NCBI GenBank assembly: GCA_030068525.1
Contig: JASJOS010000018.1
Location: forward strand, 1 to 64,000
Source of the DNA: Xanthocytophaga flava
GTDB taxonomy: Bacteria > Bacteroidota > Bacteroidia > Cytophagales > 172606-1
Direction of reading: 5' to 3'
Length of the DNA: 64,000 nt
The notes beneath the pieces were generated by a model, which did not search any database, was not told where the DNA came from, and worked only from the letters and a program-made list of their open reading frames with translations. The first letter of the stretch is position 1. The number at the start of each line of letters is the position of its first letter. A program made the translations under genes and the position numbers. This document shows positions 1 to 9,503 of the stretch, piece after piece.

Positions 1-1926
1 TTAGCTGGAGTGACTCTTGTGTGCAACTGGACTATTACGCGCGAAACGAAATCCTATTTGTATACAGATGTACAGGCTATACCCCACCATAGGGTAGGGT
101 TGGTACTGGGAACCTCCGAAAAGCTGGACTTCCAGATGATCAACGGTCTTAGCAAAATGACTAATTCTTCGCTGTTCTTCAATGCCGGTGTTCCATTAAG
201 TGATAAGAGTCGTTTTTATGCTTTTGGTGGAATCAACTACCGCAATACATTAAGTGGTTGCTACTATCGTTTTCCTCGTCAGACAGACCGGGTAATTTAT
301 GAAGTATATCCCAATGGCTTCCTACCCCAGCTGACCTCTATCATTACCGACAAATCTGTTACAGCAGGTATTCAAGGGAAGCTGGGTGTGTTTGATGTAG
401 ATTTCAGCAACACATTTGGTAGCAGTAAATTCCGGTATGGCATGGTCAATACCCTCAACGCCTCCTATGGCCCTGAGTCACCAACCACCATGCGCCTGGG
501 TGATAACATCTTTACGCAAAACACTACCAGCTTAGCCTTCTCGCATTATTTCAACAATCCGTTTGGTAGTGAGATCAAAGGTATTAACCTGGCGTTTGGT
601 GCAGAGATGCGTATTGAAAACTTCCAGATTACCCCAGGTCAGGTTGAGTCCTATACCAAAGGCACGTATGGTACCTTCACCTCGCCTTCCGACAATTACA
701 ACTATACCCAAAGTATAAATGCAGATGCTAAAAATGCCGATGGATCTGATATCATCCTACCGTACAGAGGCTATGTGTATGACTTCAACAACTACTCTCC
801 CAACTGCCAGTGTTTCAGAGGATTTACTCCACAGCAGCAGGCAGACGCGTATCGTAACGTGGCAGCGGGCTATATAGATGTGGAAGCGGATTTAAGCCAT
901 AAATTTACGATCTCCGGTGCAGCTCGCTTTGAAAATTATAGTGACTTCGGAAGCGTAATCACAGGAAAAATCGCAGCTCGTTATTCTATCCTGGCGAATG
1001 TTCACTTGCGTGGATCTGCCAGCACAGGCTTCCGTGCACCAAGCTTACACGAACTGTACTATGCTCAGACATCTACCGTATTTACTCCAGAAGGAGTTCC
1101 CTTTGACGTAGGTTTCTTTACCAACCAGAGTTCAGCAGCTAAAGCATTGGGTATTCCTCAGTTAAAAGAAGAAAACTCTAAAAACGTAAGCTTTGGTATT
1201 GCCTTCGAACCTATGCAGGGCTTTGAGATCACAGCGGATGCCTACTGGTTCCGTGTAACCGATAAAATTATCCTAACAGGCAACTTTGATGGACCATCCG
1301 TTGGTGGAAACTTTAAAAATGTGATTGGAGCAGGTGCAGCTCAGTTCTTCACCAATGGTGCCGATGTGGAGTCCAAAGGATTGGATCTGGTAGCGAACTA
1401 CACCAGAACACTTGGAAACTCCAAGTTAATTCTTTCTCTGGCGGCCAACTGGAACAAAGTTGAATTTGTAGCTGTACATCCGGCTAAATTAAAGCTTGGT
1501 CCGGATGCCACTCTGACCCCAGAGCAAATATCTGATCTGTATCTGAGTCGGTCTGTAAGGGGCAACTATGAAGAAGGCAATCCTCGTCAGAAATACATTC
1601 TGTCAGCCACCTTCATGCCTAAAAAATGGACGTTCATGGCACGTACTATTTACTATGGTTCGGTATGGTCGCGTAGTGCCTATGCGGATGAAACCACAGG
1701 CCAATACTATGATTATAAGCTGGACGGACGTGCTACAGTGGACCTGAGTGTAGGGTATACGATATTCAAAGGTCTGAATTTGTCTGTTGGTGGTGAAAAT
1801 ATCTTTGATGTATATCCAACCCGTATCCTCCCTGCCCTGACGGACAGCAATCGCTTTGGGTATGAAAACTACCAGATGGGCTTTCAGGGAGCTTATTACT
1901 ATGCACGTCTTGGATTCAAATTCTAA
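1..1926 (+). CDS. TonB-dependent receptor, C-terminal part (5' end outside window)
   Basis: The reading frame is open from base 1, so the signal peptide and most or all of the plug lie upstream of the window. The visible 641 residues are a run of alternating aromatic/hydrophilic beta strands typical of a 22-strand outer-membrane barrel. The segment GFRAPSLHELYY, the ENSKNVSFG strand that follows it and the terminal YYARLGFKF strand ending in phenylalanine are characteristic of TonB-dependent receptors. It should import a large substrate (siderophore, cobalamin or oligosaccharide) across the outer membrane using TonB energy. The ligand cannot be told. The first 30 or so residues fit the family less well than the rest. 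A strong terminator follows, so it is the last gene of its transcript. Confidence 0.9.
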   Translation, partial: LAGVTLVCNWTITRETKSYLYTDVQAIPHHRVGLVLGTSEKLDFQMINGLSKMTNSSLFFNAGVPLSDKSRFYAFGGINYRNTLSGCYYRFPRQTDRVIYEVYPNGFLPQLTSIITDKSVTAGIQGKLGVFDVDFSNTFGSSKFRYGMVNTLNASYGPESPTTMRLGDNIFTQNTTSLAFSHYFNNPFGSEIKGINLAFGAEMRIENFQITPGQVESYTKGTYGTFTSPSDNYNYTQSINADAKNADGSDIILPYRGYVYDFNNYSPNCQCFRGFTPQQQADAYRNVAAGYIDVEADLSHKFTISGAARFENYSDFGSVITGKIAARYSILANVHLRGSASTGFRAPSLHELYYAQTSTVFTPEGVPFDVGFFTNQSSAAKALGIPQLKEENSKNVSFGIAFEPMQGFEITADAYWFRVTDKIILTGNFDGPSVGGNFKNVIGAGAAQFFTNGADVESKGLDLVANYTRTLGNSKLILSLAANWNKVEFVAVHPAKLKLGPDATLTPEQISDLYLSRSVRGNYEEGNPRQKYILSATFMPKKWTFMARTIYYGSVWSRSAYADETTGQYYDYKLDGRATVDLSVGYTIFKGLNLSVGGENIFDVYPTRILPALTDSNRFGYENYQMGFQGAYYYARLGFKF

Positions 1927-1962
1927 AACAGTTTGAGGGATTGAATAGATTGTATTACGCTC

Positions 1963-1996
1963 AAACACCATGGATATGTTGTATCCATGGTGTTTT
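1963..1996. terminator. Bidirectional terminator hairpin
   Basis: A 13-bp perfect stem (AACACCATGGATA pairing with TATCCATGGTGTT), 5-base loop and a following T-run lie between the convergent receptor and rhamnosidase genes. Confidence 0.8.
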
Positions 1997-2013
1997 TTAT
2001 TGGAGAGATTTTT

Positions 2014-4392
2014 TTACAAGGTAATAGTCTGCTTCCCTGCTTTCAGCGGAAGCGTTTTTCCTTTCCACACCAGTTCACCTGTTACAGATGCAGGCAAAAC
2101 TACCTCCCCTTTCAATCCGGTTTTGGTCTTCTGAAATTTCACCTGAATGTTTCCGGCAGGATGTGGCACCTGTCCATCTATCTGTGTCAGACTACCAAGA
2201 TTAGGCTCAATCTTTACTTTTTCAAATCCTGGGGCAGTAGACTGGATACCACAGACCAACGACAGAAAGTGATACAAAGGCGAAGCACTCCAGGCATGGC
2301 AGTCCGAACGGGTAGGCTCCGGATTTTCAGCAAAGGTAGTCAGACCGATAGCCAGCTGATCTTTCCACGGAGTAAGCATACTCAGATACTGATCACCCAG
2401 TCCTGTCTTTTTCAGTGCTTCAAAAATATAAAACCGATAATAATAGGTGCACTGTGTAATGGATGTATCTGTAGCGACCCTGCATAACACTTCTTTTTGC
2501 TGATCGGCAGGAATAGCATCTGTAAGAATAGCCATTGTATTGGCATGCTGGCTAAACTGTTTTTTATCCGGTGTATCTGCCAATAGCTTTCGGGAATTAT
2601 CCCAGCAAAGTGTATAGGTACTTTCTGTGATTGTCTGGGCTGTCTGCTGATAGTCCTTTGCCTCTTCATTTTTCCCAAAGGCTGCAAACAACTCTGCAGC
2701 TCGTTGCAAGGCATAGGCATATTGCAGAGCTAAGATAGAAGAGTTTCCGGTTATGCCCCCTGTGGGTACACCGCCAAAATGTTCGGCAGGATTCCAGGGC
2801 CACGACCAGTCAACAAAGTTCCACCACTCTAGTTTACCCAGCATTCCATTGGAAGCCAGACGCTGCCGATGCCAGTCCAGTACACTGGCAACCCCTTTTA
2901 AACGCTCTCTAACAAACATATCATCTTTGCGGTGCATCCAGTAATCATAGACCATATCTACCCAGAACAGCGAAAACGTAGGAATCACCTGTAAGTCATA
3001 ACAGGGATAGCGACTCTGGGTTAGTCCATCCGGAATACGCGAATGGTCGAAATCCAGAATAGCCTTACGCATCAGTTTGTCATCACCAGCTACATACAGT
3101 GAGATCATTGACTGTACCCGCGTATCACCTACATACTGCAACTGCTCATAATAAGGGCAGTCAAAATAGGATTCGGCTGCACATAACCGGGCTGTACGCC
3201 ACCCTACCTCCCATATCTTGGCTAATGTCGGGTCCGTAGTTTTGAAGTAAGCATTTTCTTTAAAAGGATAGCCTGTAAATATGCCATACAAGTCATTGAT
3301 AGCCAGTGGATTTTCTTTCGTTTCAATATCCAGCTGCAGATAACGATAGGTACGAAACCATAATGGACGAAATACCCGCTTCTCCCCTCCATCTGTCACA
3401 AAACGATCCTGCATCCCAATCATTTCTTTCCCCTCAATCTCGTTTCGATTCCCTTTCTGGTGTTTTGCATCCCATAATGCTTCGGCGTAGGTAAGGGTAA
3501 TGCTGGCATTTTTTCCATCACTCACTACCAGTTCGGGATAGGCATTGGTCAGATAACTTTGATCCAGCAGAACACTGGCTTTGGAGTTAGCTGGGATAAT
3601 TACAGGTTGTTTTCCTGTGAGAAATGCGTTGTCTGCTTTTGTACCAGAGACCCTTCGTACAGTCTTAAGCCTTTCCACTTTCTCCTCCATCATAGGAATT
3701 TCGCGAGGCACCAGCATCCAGTTTCCATCTGATCCAAGGCCACGCGGTTTAGCTGTAAACCAGGTAGCTTGTGCAGCTTGCCAGGAGGCATCATCAAAAT
3801 CTGTCTTTTCCCATCCCCACGGGTATACATTGCCATCTACCCAGTCCCCATCTCCTGCCACAAAATAGGCCCTTAGCCGCTTTTTATCTATAGGCAATGG
3901 CTGGTAGGCTTCGTTATGAAATGCCTTCCAGGTGCTATTAGTATTGACAACCTCTTCCACAGCAGAGTTTCCCTGCATAATAAATCCGGTCTGATAGGAC
4001 ATCTGGGCAAACGGACGAGATTCGGCAGCATTCCAGACCAGAGCAGCCAGTACATTCTTTCCAGCTTTCAGATACGGAGCCAGATCTATGGTCTCAAAGT
4101 TCCAGTTCAGCAAATCACTGCGTGCCGGACCACTGGCCACAGGCTGTTCATTTATCAGCAACCGATAGCGGTTATCAGCCGATACATGTACAATAAAGGT
4201 AGATGGCTTACTGGTCAGCTCCAGGGTTTTACGAAAATGATAGATCCCATACGCCTGTTGGGAAACGTTAGGATAGACAATCCAGCGTGCCTGCCAGTAA
4301 CTTTGCAATAGTGCAGGATTCACAGCTGCATTCTGAGAGAATGCATGTCCTGTCCATACCAGGAAGCAGAGAAGCAGTAGTTTTCTTTGCAT
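2014..4392 (-). CDS. Secreted alpha-L-rhamnosidase-like glycoside hydrolase (GH78 type)
   Basis: This is a 792-residue protein with an N-terminal signal peptide (hydrophobic LLLLCFLVW, cleavage near AFSQ). An N-terminal beta-sandwich (about residues 40-160, with VSADNRYRLLINEQ) is followed by a jelly-roll region and then an (alpha/alpha)6 barrel from about residue 390. The barrel carries the family hallmark DCPYYEQLQYVGDTR, the segment DGLTQSRYP, and further on SDCHAWSASPLYHFLS. The C-terminal beta domain closes the protein. GH78 enzymes remove terminal rhamnose from plant or bacterial polysaccharides, and the signal peptide places it in the periplasm or outside. Rhamnose specificity is inferred from the family; related 6-hairpin glycosidases are possible. 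It is the last gene of a run reading from xseA, but the 90-bp gap from xseB suggests independent expression. Confidence 0.85.
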   Translation of the reverse strand: MQRKLLLLCFLVWTGHAFSQNAAVNPALLQSYWQARWIVYPNVSQQAYGIYHFRKTLELTSKPSTFIVHVSADNRYRLLINEQPVASGPARSDLLNWNFETIDLAPYLKAGKNVLAALVWNAAESRPFAQMSYQTGFIMQGNSAVEEVVNTNSTWKAFHNEAYQPLPIDKKRLRAYFVAGDGDWVDGNVYPWGWEKTDFDDASWQAAQATWFTAKPRGLGSDGNWMLVPREIPMMEEKVERLKTVRRVSGTKADNAFLTGKQPVIIPANSKASVLLDQSYLTNAYPELVVSDGKNASITLTYAEALWDAKHQKGNRNEIEGKEMIGMQDRFVTDGGEKRVFRPLWFRTYRYLQLDIETKENPLAINDLYGIFTGYPFKENAYFKTTDPTLAKIWEVGWRTARLCAAESYFDCPYYEQLQYVGDTRVQSMISLYVAGDDKLMRKAILDFDHSRIPDGLTQSRYPCYDLQVIPTFSLFWVDMVYDYWMHRKDDMFVRERLKGVASVLDWHRQRLASNGMLGKLEWWNFVDWSWPWNPAEHFGGVPTGGITGNSSILALQYAYALQRAAELFAAFGKNEEAKDYQQTAQTITESTYTLCWDNSRKLLADTPDKKQFSQHANTMAILTDAIPADQQKEVLCRVATDTSITQCTYYYRFYIFEALKKTGLGDQYLSMLTPWKDQLAIGLTTFAENPEPTRSDCHAWSASPLYHFLSLVCGIQSTAPGFEKVKIEPNLGSLTQIDGQVPHPAGNIQVKFQKTKTGLKGEVVLPASVTGELVWKGKTLPLKAGKQTITL

Positions 4393-4482
4393 AGAGAAGG
4401 ATGCTATTTTCAGAAAGAGGTTTGTTGGAAAAAATTCCAGTACATCTTTCTAAAAATAGTAAAACCCTATCCAATTATTATT

Positions 4483-4683
4483 CTATTTTTCAGATAATTT
4501 TTGCAGCTTCACTTCAGCTTCCAGCAAATACGAGCGACATGCATTAATCAACTGAGTGGCTTCTTCAAAAAGACCAACAGAATCATCAAAAGGCTGATTG
4601 CCTTCCTGTAGCAAAGATTGGATGTCGCGAATGCGAGTGAGAGATTTTTCGAGATTAAAGGTTTCGGAGGAATTCACAAACAA
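4483..4683 (-). CDS. xseB: Exodeoxyribonuclease VII small subunit
   Basis: The 66-residue protein has the typical small-subunit pattern: a short alpha hairpin with LEKSLTRIRDIQSLLQ and then FEEATQLINACRSYLLEAE. XseB binds XseA in several copies to form exonuclease VII, which cleaves single-stranded DNA from both ends into oligonucleotides. In many genomes xseA and xseB are adjacent. Here two unrelated genes (GNAT and SUKH-like) lie between them on the same strand. Length is normal for the family (about 60-80 residues). Confidence 0.85.
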   Translation of the reverse strand: MFVNSSETFNLEKSLTRIRDIQSLLQEGNQPFDDSVGLFEEATQLINACRSYLLEAEVKLQKLSEK

Positions 4684-4710
4684 AGAATAAATAAGTATAA
4701 CATAGCGTTG

Positions 4711-5205
4711 CTACAAATATAACTGCATAAAGGCCAGATCCAGCCATTTGTCAAATTTATATCCCACTTCTTTTAGCCGTCCCGTTTCCTGAAAGCCAAG
4801 TTTCCGATGCAGTTCACAACTGACTACGTTTTCCGCATCAATACCCGCAATCATGGTATGAAATCCTTGCTTACGGGCTCTATCTATCAACACTTCCAAT
4901 AACATCTTCCCCACTCCTTTTCCCCGTGATTCTTCAGAAACGTAGATGGAATGCTCTACACTGAAACGATAGCCTTCCCAGGGTCTGAAAATACCATAAC
5001 TCCCAAATCCTATTATCTTACCCTGATAATCGGCCACCAGTACAGGCATGTTATCCACTTGTTTTTTATCAAACCAGGCTTGCTGAACTTCCAGTGACCG
5101 AGGTTGATAATCATACACAGCAGTCGTATGTGCTATAGCATGGTTGATAATAGAAAGAATAGCAGGTACATCGTCCGATGTAGCATCGCGTATGGTAAGT
5201 TCCAT
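4711..5205 (-). CDS. GNAT family N-acetyltransferase (phosphinothricin acetyltransferase-like)
   Basis: The 164-residue protein has the full GNAT fold: LTIRDATSDDVPAILSIIN at the N-terminus, an acetyl-CoA pyrophosphate-binding loop ESRGKGVGKMLLE (motif A), and the C-terminal GFHTMIAGIDAENVVSCELHRKLGF typical of the PAT/Bar subgroup, which acetylates small amines such as phosphinothricin or methionine sulfoximine/sulfone. The natural substrate is not predictable. It lies 27 bp upstream of xseB on the same strand and may share its transcript. Confidence 0.85.
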   Translation of the reverse strand: MELTIRDATSDDVPAILSIINHAIAHTTAVYDYQPRSLEVQQAWFDKKQVDNMPVLVADYQGKIIGFGSYGIFRPWEGYRFSVEHSIYVSEESRGKGVGKMLLEVLIDRARKQGFHTMIAGIDAENVVSCELHRKLGFQETGRLKEVGYKFDKWLDLAFMQLYL

Positions 5206-5350
5206 TCTGTATGGTTTTTAAAGATCAGGATGTTTTGCAGCAACCCAGTACTCCGGGTCACTGCAAAAGTATAAAACTTTTGGATGTATTGCGGACAGGT
5301 AATTCAGAGAAGTGAGACAATTGTTGCGTTGTCATTCAATTGGAAAAGTA

Positions 5351-6052
5351 CTAATCAGGTAGCTTCAAATAATGGGAAAGCTGATTAGCTCTCATATAGG
5401 CAATCCACTTATCTTCAAACTCATCAGGTAAGGTAAGCTCACCTCTTTGCAGATCTTGTTCATAAATTATGTTTGAAAAGGCTTGCCGACGAGTGATATA
5501 GTCATGATAGGTACTTGTATTGCCATCTCCATAATTATATGGCAATGCATCTATAGATAACCACTCCTTTTTTTCTATCCATTTTTCACCTTCTATCCTT
5601 GCTTTAAGCTTTAACATAATGATGATTTGTTCTCTAATCCATATAGTAAAGTGTATCTCTGAATCTGATAGTACATCACTTGCTTCAAATATAAATACTT
5701 CAGGATCTTCATTCTCTAATTTGATAAGAGTAAATGTATCCGCATAACTCCTATACGTAATGGCAAGAAACAGATCATAATTAATAAGATCAAAATTTCT
5801 TTCGATCAATTCATCATTTGCTCTCTTACAATCACTGACAGTAAGTTTGTCTCCATCAAGTAGTATATGATACATACTATTCCCGAAGTACTGAAGCCAT
5901 ATTCTATAAGCTATAGGTAAAGGTTTTCCAATAGCAGATTGAAGCAAATCAATTTGCATGCTTGAAGATCCTTCCGGATTTGTCTCAAAATCAATAGCTA
6001 TCAAATATTCACGTATTTTAAGAAAATACGCTTCGTATAATTCTCTCCTCAT
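5351..6052 (-). CDS. SMI1/KNR4 (SUKH)-like hypothetical protein
   Basis: The 233-residue cytosolic protein has no signal peptide. Near residues 30-55 the stretch LQSAIGKPLPIAYRIWLQYFGN resembles the core of SUKH-fold proteins (acidic helix, then LP.xYxxWL..FGN), and later strands include a short acidic ILLDGDKL and FTLIKLENEDPEVFIFE. SUKH proteins often act as immunity proteins against contact-dependent or polymorphic toxins. No toxin gene is visible beside it. It sits between xseA and the GNAT gene on the same strand and is more AT-rich than both, which fits an insertion into a former xseA-xseB unit. The family assignment is tentative. Confidence 0.5.
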   Translation of the reverse strand: MRRELYEAYFLKIREYLIAIDFETNPEGSSSMQIDLLQSAIGKPLPIAYRIWLQYFGNSMYHILLDGDKLTVSDCKRANDELIERNFDLINYDLFLAITYRSYADTFTLIKLENEDPEVFIFEASDVLSDSEIHFTIWIREQIIIMLKLKARIEGEKWIEKKEWLSIDALPYNYGDGNTSTYHDYITRRQAFSNIIYEQDLQRGELTLPDEFEDKWIAYMRANQLSHYLKLPD

Positions 6053-6116
6053 TCCAAATTATAATCTCACCTTTAATACAGAGTAGAATAAATCTTAATT
6101 CAAACGTTTAATATGA

Positions 6117-7235
6117 TCACTTCACTACCGATGTCACACGGCCATCTTGTAAGACAGTTTCAATCTCATCTCCCTTCTGTAATTCCTCAAAGGAAAGTAT
6201 TTTCTTTCCATCCTTCAGTGTAATGGAATATCCCTGGGTCAGGAAGGCTTTGGGATTGAGTATCTGAAGCTGGGCTTCAAGTAAATCCAGCTGGCTTTTG
6301 TTGTTTTGCAATAAACGACTCATCTGCCACCCTAACCGTTCAGTAAAGTCATCCAGAAACTGTTCACTTTCATTCAGTTGCTTTTGCAATAGTTCCAGAA
6401 AATAGACCTTGGTACTATCCAGTGCATTCAGTAATTCAGCCCGGTCAGGCGTGGTGAGTTCGGCCGCCGCCGTAGGTGTAGCAGCTCGTACATCGGCTAC
6501 AAAATCGAGAATGGTAAAATCAGTTTCGTGTCCAATGGCTGACACCACCGGAATAGCCGAATCAAAAATGGTTCGGGCAAGACGTTCATCATTGAACCCC
6601 CACAAGTCTTCCGTAGAGCCACCACCTCTGGCAATAATGATAACATCCAGATCAGGCTCTTCCTGAAGTCGCCGAAAAGCCCGAATCACAGACTCGGCGG
6701 CTAAGTCGCCCTGAACCAGAGAGGGAGACAGTATCACCTCAACACAGGGATAACGACGTTCAAATACCCGCAACATGTCTTGTATCACCGCTCCGGTTGG
6801 CGAAGTCACTATACCTATTTTCTGCGGAAAGGCAGGTAGCTGCTTTTTATGCTCCCGCTCAAACAACCCTTCCTCTTTGAGTTTTTCTTTGAGTAATAAA
6901 AACTGTTGAAATAAGTCGCCAATTCCTGCATCCCGGATACTCGTTACCTGCATCTGGTATTGACCACGAGATACATAGACAGTCACATCACCCTCTACCA
7001 CCAGTTTGGCTCCTGCTTTGAGCAAAGGTCGTATCAGTGGACTAATCTGCCCGCGAAACATCACGCAGGAAATTTGCGACTCTTCATCTTTCAGGGTAAA
7101 ATAGGCATGTCCGGAAGAGTGGATTGTCAGGTTGGAGACTTCTCCTTTTACTGAAATCTGTTGTAAGTCCGGATCTTCTTCCAGAATGGCTTTAATCACA
7201 TGAGTCAGGTCACTGACTGAAAGTATGTCATTCAC
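6117..7235 (-). CDS. xseA: Exodeoxyribonuclease VII large subunit
   Basis: The 372-residue protein starts with an OB-fold nucleic-acid-binding domain (ISVKGEVSNLTIHSSGHAYF, residues about 25-100). The catalytic domain carries GIVTSPTGAVIQDML, the glycine-rich ARGGGSTEDLWGFNDE and the metal-binding PVVSAIGHETDFTILDFVAD, all diagnostic for XseA. A helical region of about 60 residues follows, before the short C-terminal beta segment FLTQGYSITLKDGK. It is shorter than the roughly 450-residue E. coli enzyme because the coiled-coil part is reduced. It is the first gene of the minus-strand run that ends with xseB. Confidence 0.93.
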   Translation of the reverse strand: MNDILSVSDLTHVIKAILEEDPDLQQISVKGEVSNLTIHSSGHAYFTLKDEESQISCVMFRGQISPLIRPLLKAGAKLVVEGDVTVYVSRGQYQMQVTSIRDAGIGDLFQQFLLLKEKLKEEGLFEREHKKQLPAFPQKIGIVTSPTGAVIQDMLRVFERRYPCVEVILSPSLVQGDLAAESVIRAFRRLQEEPDLDVIIIARGGGSTEDLWGFNDERLARTIFDSAIPVVSAIGHETDFTILDFVADVRAATPTAAAELTTPDRAELLNALDSTKVYFLELLQKQLNESEQFLDDFTERLGWQMSRLLQNNKSQLDLLEAQLQILNPKAFLTQGYSITLKDGKKILSFEELQKGDEIETVLQDGRVTSVVK

Positions 7236-7320
7236 GATGATATATCTCGAAAATAGAAATTTAGAATAAATAATTCAAAGCAAGCTTGTACTAGTAGCGA
7301 CTGAGGATACTTATCACTAG

Positions 7321-7710
7321 TTAAGCTTCTGTCAATTCGGAATCGGAAGTGGATTTTTGTTCAGTTAAACTGCGATGAGCATTGCCCCAGTCAGACATAG
7401 CGCCCAGCATAGGTTTCATGGTATTCCCTAACTCAGTGATCTCATATTCCACTCTTGGCGGAACTTCGGCATATACGACTCTGCGCACTATCCCATCCTG
7501 CTCCAGTTCACGCAGTTGAGCCACGAGCATTCGCTCAGAAATTCCTTCTATTGATTTTTTCAACTCACTGTAACGCATAGTACCATACACCAGCCGACAC
7601 AAAATGGCTGGCTTCCATCTGCCACCGATTACCCGTAAAGAAACCGCCATACCGCACGTGTCTATAATGCGTTTTTCATTCAAAGCGTTGGTTGAGTTCT
7701 CTTTTCTCAT
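7321..7710 (-). CDS. HxlR-type winged-helix transcriptional regulator
   Basis: The 129-residue protein has the HxlR signature: CGMAVSLRVIGGRWKPAIL near residue 19 onward, RYSELKKSIEGISERMLVAQLRELEQ (recognition helix) and EYEITELGNTM. HxlR proteins are small dimeric regulators, often responding to reactive electrophiles or redox through the N-terminal cysteine (here C19 by family analogy). It is divergent from the SDR gene at 7813, with about 100 bp between them, so it probably controls that gene and itself. Confidence 0.88.
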   Translation of the reverse strand: MRKENSTNALNEKRIIDTCGMAVSLRVIGGRWKPAILCRLVYGTMRYSELKKSIEGISERMLVAQLRELEQDGIVRRVVYAEVPPRVEYEITELGNTMKPMLGAMSDWGNAHRSLTEQKSTSDSELTEA

Positions 7711-7723
7711 TTCTTACTTTTTT

Positions 7724-7781
7724 GTTAGTACCTAACAATTTGTTGCTTACTAGCAAAGGTAACGTAATGCGCTTACGTTTG
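7724..7781. promoter_or_regulatory. Putative HxlR operator/promoter region
   Basis: Between the divergent HxlR and SDR genes lie an inverted repeat GTTAG-TAC-CTAAC (7724-7736), a second short inverted repeat TTGC-N6-GCAA (7743-7756), a minus-strand TACCTTTG (7761-7754) and a plus-strand TACGTTTG (7774-7781), both matching the Bacteroidota -7 box. The repeats sit just upstream of the hxlR start, where an autoregulator would bind. Binding is inferred. Confidence 0.4.
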
Positions 7782-7812
7782 TGTCATGAGTTGAAAATAA
7801 ATAAAAATCATC

Positions 7813-8553
7813 ATGAAAAAGTTAGCAAACAAAATAGCATTAGTAACTGGCGGAAGCCGTGGAATAGGGGCTGCAATCGTACGTCGTTTAGCGGCCGAAG
7901 GAGCAAGTGTAGCTTTTACATATAGTCAGTCAGCAGAGAAAGCCCAAATCATAGCCAATGAAATCAATGCTGCCGGTGGTCATGCCATCGCCATAGGCGC
8001 AGATAGTGCCCAATCAGCCGATATTATCCAGGCAGTAAGCCAAACTGTTGCTGAATTTGGAGGCCTTGATATATTGGTGAATAATGCGGGCATCTACATT
8101 GGTAAAGACTTTCACCAGCATACTATTGATGAATACGACCAGATAATGGATGTAAATGTAAAAGCGGTGTATGTAGCCACATTGGAAGCTGTAAAACACC
8201 TGAAAACCGGTGGACGAATCATCACCATAGGAAGTAACATGGCCGATAACGCTATAGGAACGCAAACCACACTCTATACGATGAGTAAATCAGCCTTACA
8301 AGGTTTTACCCGTGGACTGGCACGTGATCTAGGCCCAAAAGGGATTACTGTTACACTGGTGCAGCCCGGTCCAACCAATACGGATATGAACCCAGCAGAT
8401 ACTGAGCACGCCGACTATGCACGCAGCCGGATGGCTCTACCCAAGTATGGTACAGTGGAAGATGTGGCAGGCTTGGTAGCATTTTTGGCAAGCGAAGAGG
8501 GGAAACAAATCACGGGCTCATGGGTAACTATTGATGGAGGCTTTAATGCCTGA
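7813..8553 (+). CDS. SDR family NAD(P)-dependent oxidoreductase
   Basis: A 246-residue classical short-chain dehydrogenase. The cofactor motif VTGGSRGIGAAI is near residue 12, the NNAG motif is in the middle, the catalytic serine is in ITIGSNMADN, the YTMSK tetrad (Tyr and Lys) follows, and the protein ends with ITGSWVTIDGGF typical of 3-ketoacyl-ACP reductase-like SDRs. It reduces a carbonyl or oxidises an alcohol with NADP(H); the substrate is unknown. It is divergent from an HxlR regulator, a common pairing for stress-induced SDRs. Confidence 0.9.
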   Translation: MKKLANKIALVTGGSRGIGAAIVRRLAAEGASVAFTYSQSAEKAQIIANEINAAGGHAIAIGADSAQSADIIQAVSQTVAEFGGLDILVNNAGIYIGKDFHQHTIDEYDQIMDVNVKAVYVATLEAVKHLKTGGRIITIGSNMADNAIGTQTTLYTMSKSALQGFTRGLARDLGPKGITVTLVQPGPTNTDMNPADTEHADYARSRMALPKYGTVEDVAGLVAFLASEEGKQITGSWVTIDGGFNA

Positions 8554-8676
8554 TTAGTTACCAGAGATTTATCTCACACTTACAGGTAACAATACGCTCT
8601 TTATAGTTTATTTTTACCTGACATGCTAGCACAAATAGCTACTTCTGTTTTGTGCTCAACTGTATAGAAATACAAA

Positions 8677-8718
8677 ATCTCCGTTAATTATGATATATTG
8701 AACATAATTAACGGAGAT
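8677..8718. terminator. Hairpin between convergent genes
   Basis: A perfect 16-bp stem (ATCTCCGTTAATTATG with its complement) and a 10-base loop lie between the SDR gene and the convergent lipoprotein gene. The stem is AT-rich and there is no clear T-run, so it may act on both strands. Confidence 0.6.
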
Positions 8719-8744
8719 CTATAGAAATTTCAATAAGGCATTAA

Positions 8745-9245
8745 TTAGTTATCAGAATCTTTCTCAAAGTTTTCTTTCGCCTCTTCAAAGCCTCTATCGA
8801 GTTCATCTACTGCTCTTCGGATACCTGCCTTCATATCCTGCCAGGCATTTCCCGAGGATCTGCGTAATTTCTCAATATCTCTGTTTAATTCATCCCGTTT
8901 TACTTCCAGTGCTGCGATCTCTGCTTTTACTTTTCTGTCAGCTTTCTTACCCTGTCTATCGATCTTTGCTTCTAACTCGTCAATTTCATTATCCAGTTCC
9001 CGGGATCTATCCTGCATCTTTGCCACAAATTCATCTTTGTTTTCCTCCAGTTTATCACCAACGGAATCTGTTTTTCCTTCTATTTTATTAGCCAGATCTT
9101 TGGCATCTTCCTGAATCGCCTCTCCCGTTTCTTCCAAAGCTCTTTCTGTACGTGTTTTGTCTCTGTCCTCATTACAGGAAAGCAATAATCCGGACACAAG
9201 TATTATGCATGTAGCATATTTCAGATAAGCAACCAATGTTTTCAT
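8745..9245 (-). CDS. Coiled-coil lipoprotein, hypothetical
   Basis: The 166-residue protein has an N-terminal hydrophobic segment ending in a lipobox, GLLLSC, so it should be a lipoprotein anchored after C24. The rest is almost entirely charged alpha-helix: EEDxxD-rich acidic repeats first (GEAIQEDAKDLANKIEGK), then a long coiled coil (residues about 75-140, DNEIDELEAKIDRQGKKADR). This composition resembles the sll1863-type or stress-related coiled-coil proteins of Bacteroidota, but no function is established. A terminator hairpin lies just beyond its 3' end. Confidence 0.75.
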   Translation of the reverse strand: MKTLVAYLKYATCIILVSGLLLSCNEDRDKTRTERALEETGEAIQEDAKDLANKIEGKTDSVGDKLEENKDEFVAKMQDRSRELDNEIDELEAKIDRQGKKADRKVKAEIAALEVKRDELNRDIEKLRRSSGNAWQDMKAGIRRAVDELDRGFEEAKENFEKDSDN

Positions 9246-9503
9246 ATCGGTATAAGGATAAGTGTATAGTGTACTATGTATGCAATGCGTGTGTATGCTG
9301 AATAGAACGTATAATACAGCAGTATGGTTACAAATGTAAAAATTCTATGCCTTTATTCCCCATTCGTTTACTTCAGAGAGCAATTTCCACAATTTACGAA
9401 CTTCTCATTACCCAGAAAGGTTATGATAGTAGATAGTTTTGGAGATTCTTCTGGTATATTATAAAGACCAGACTTCCACTTCTATATAAAATGATTTTAT
9501 CTT

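Noticed and set aside
1987-2487. A 166-residue open frame on the plus strand
   Set aside because: It lies wholly opposite the GH78-like gene, starts within the terminator region and has no recognisable domain.
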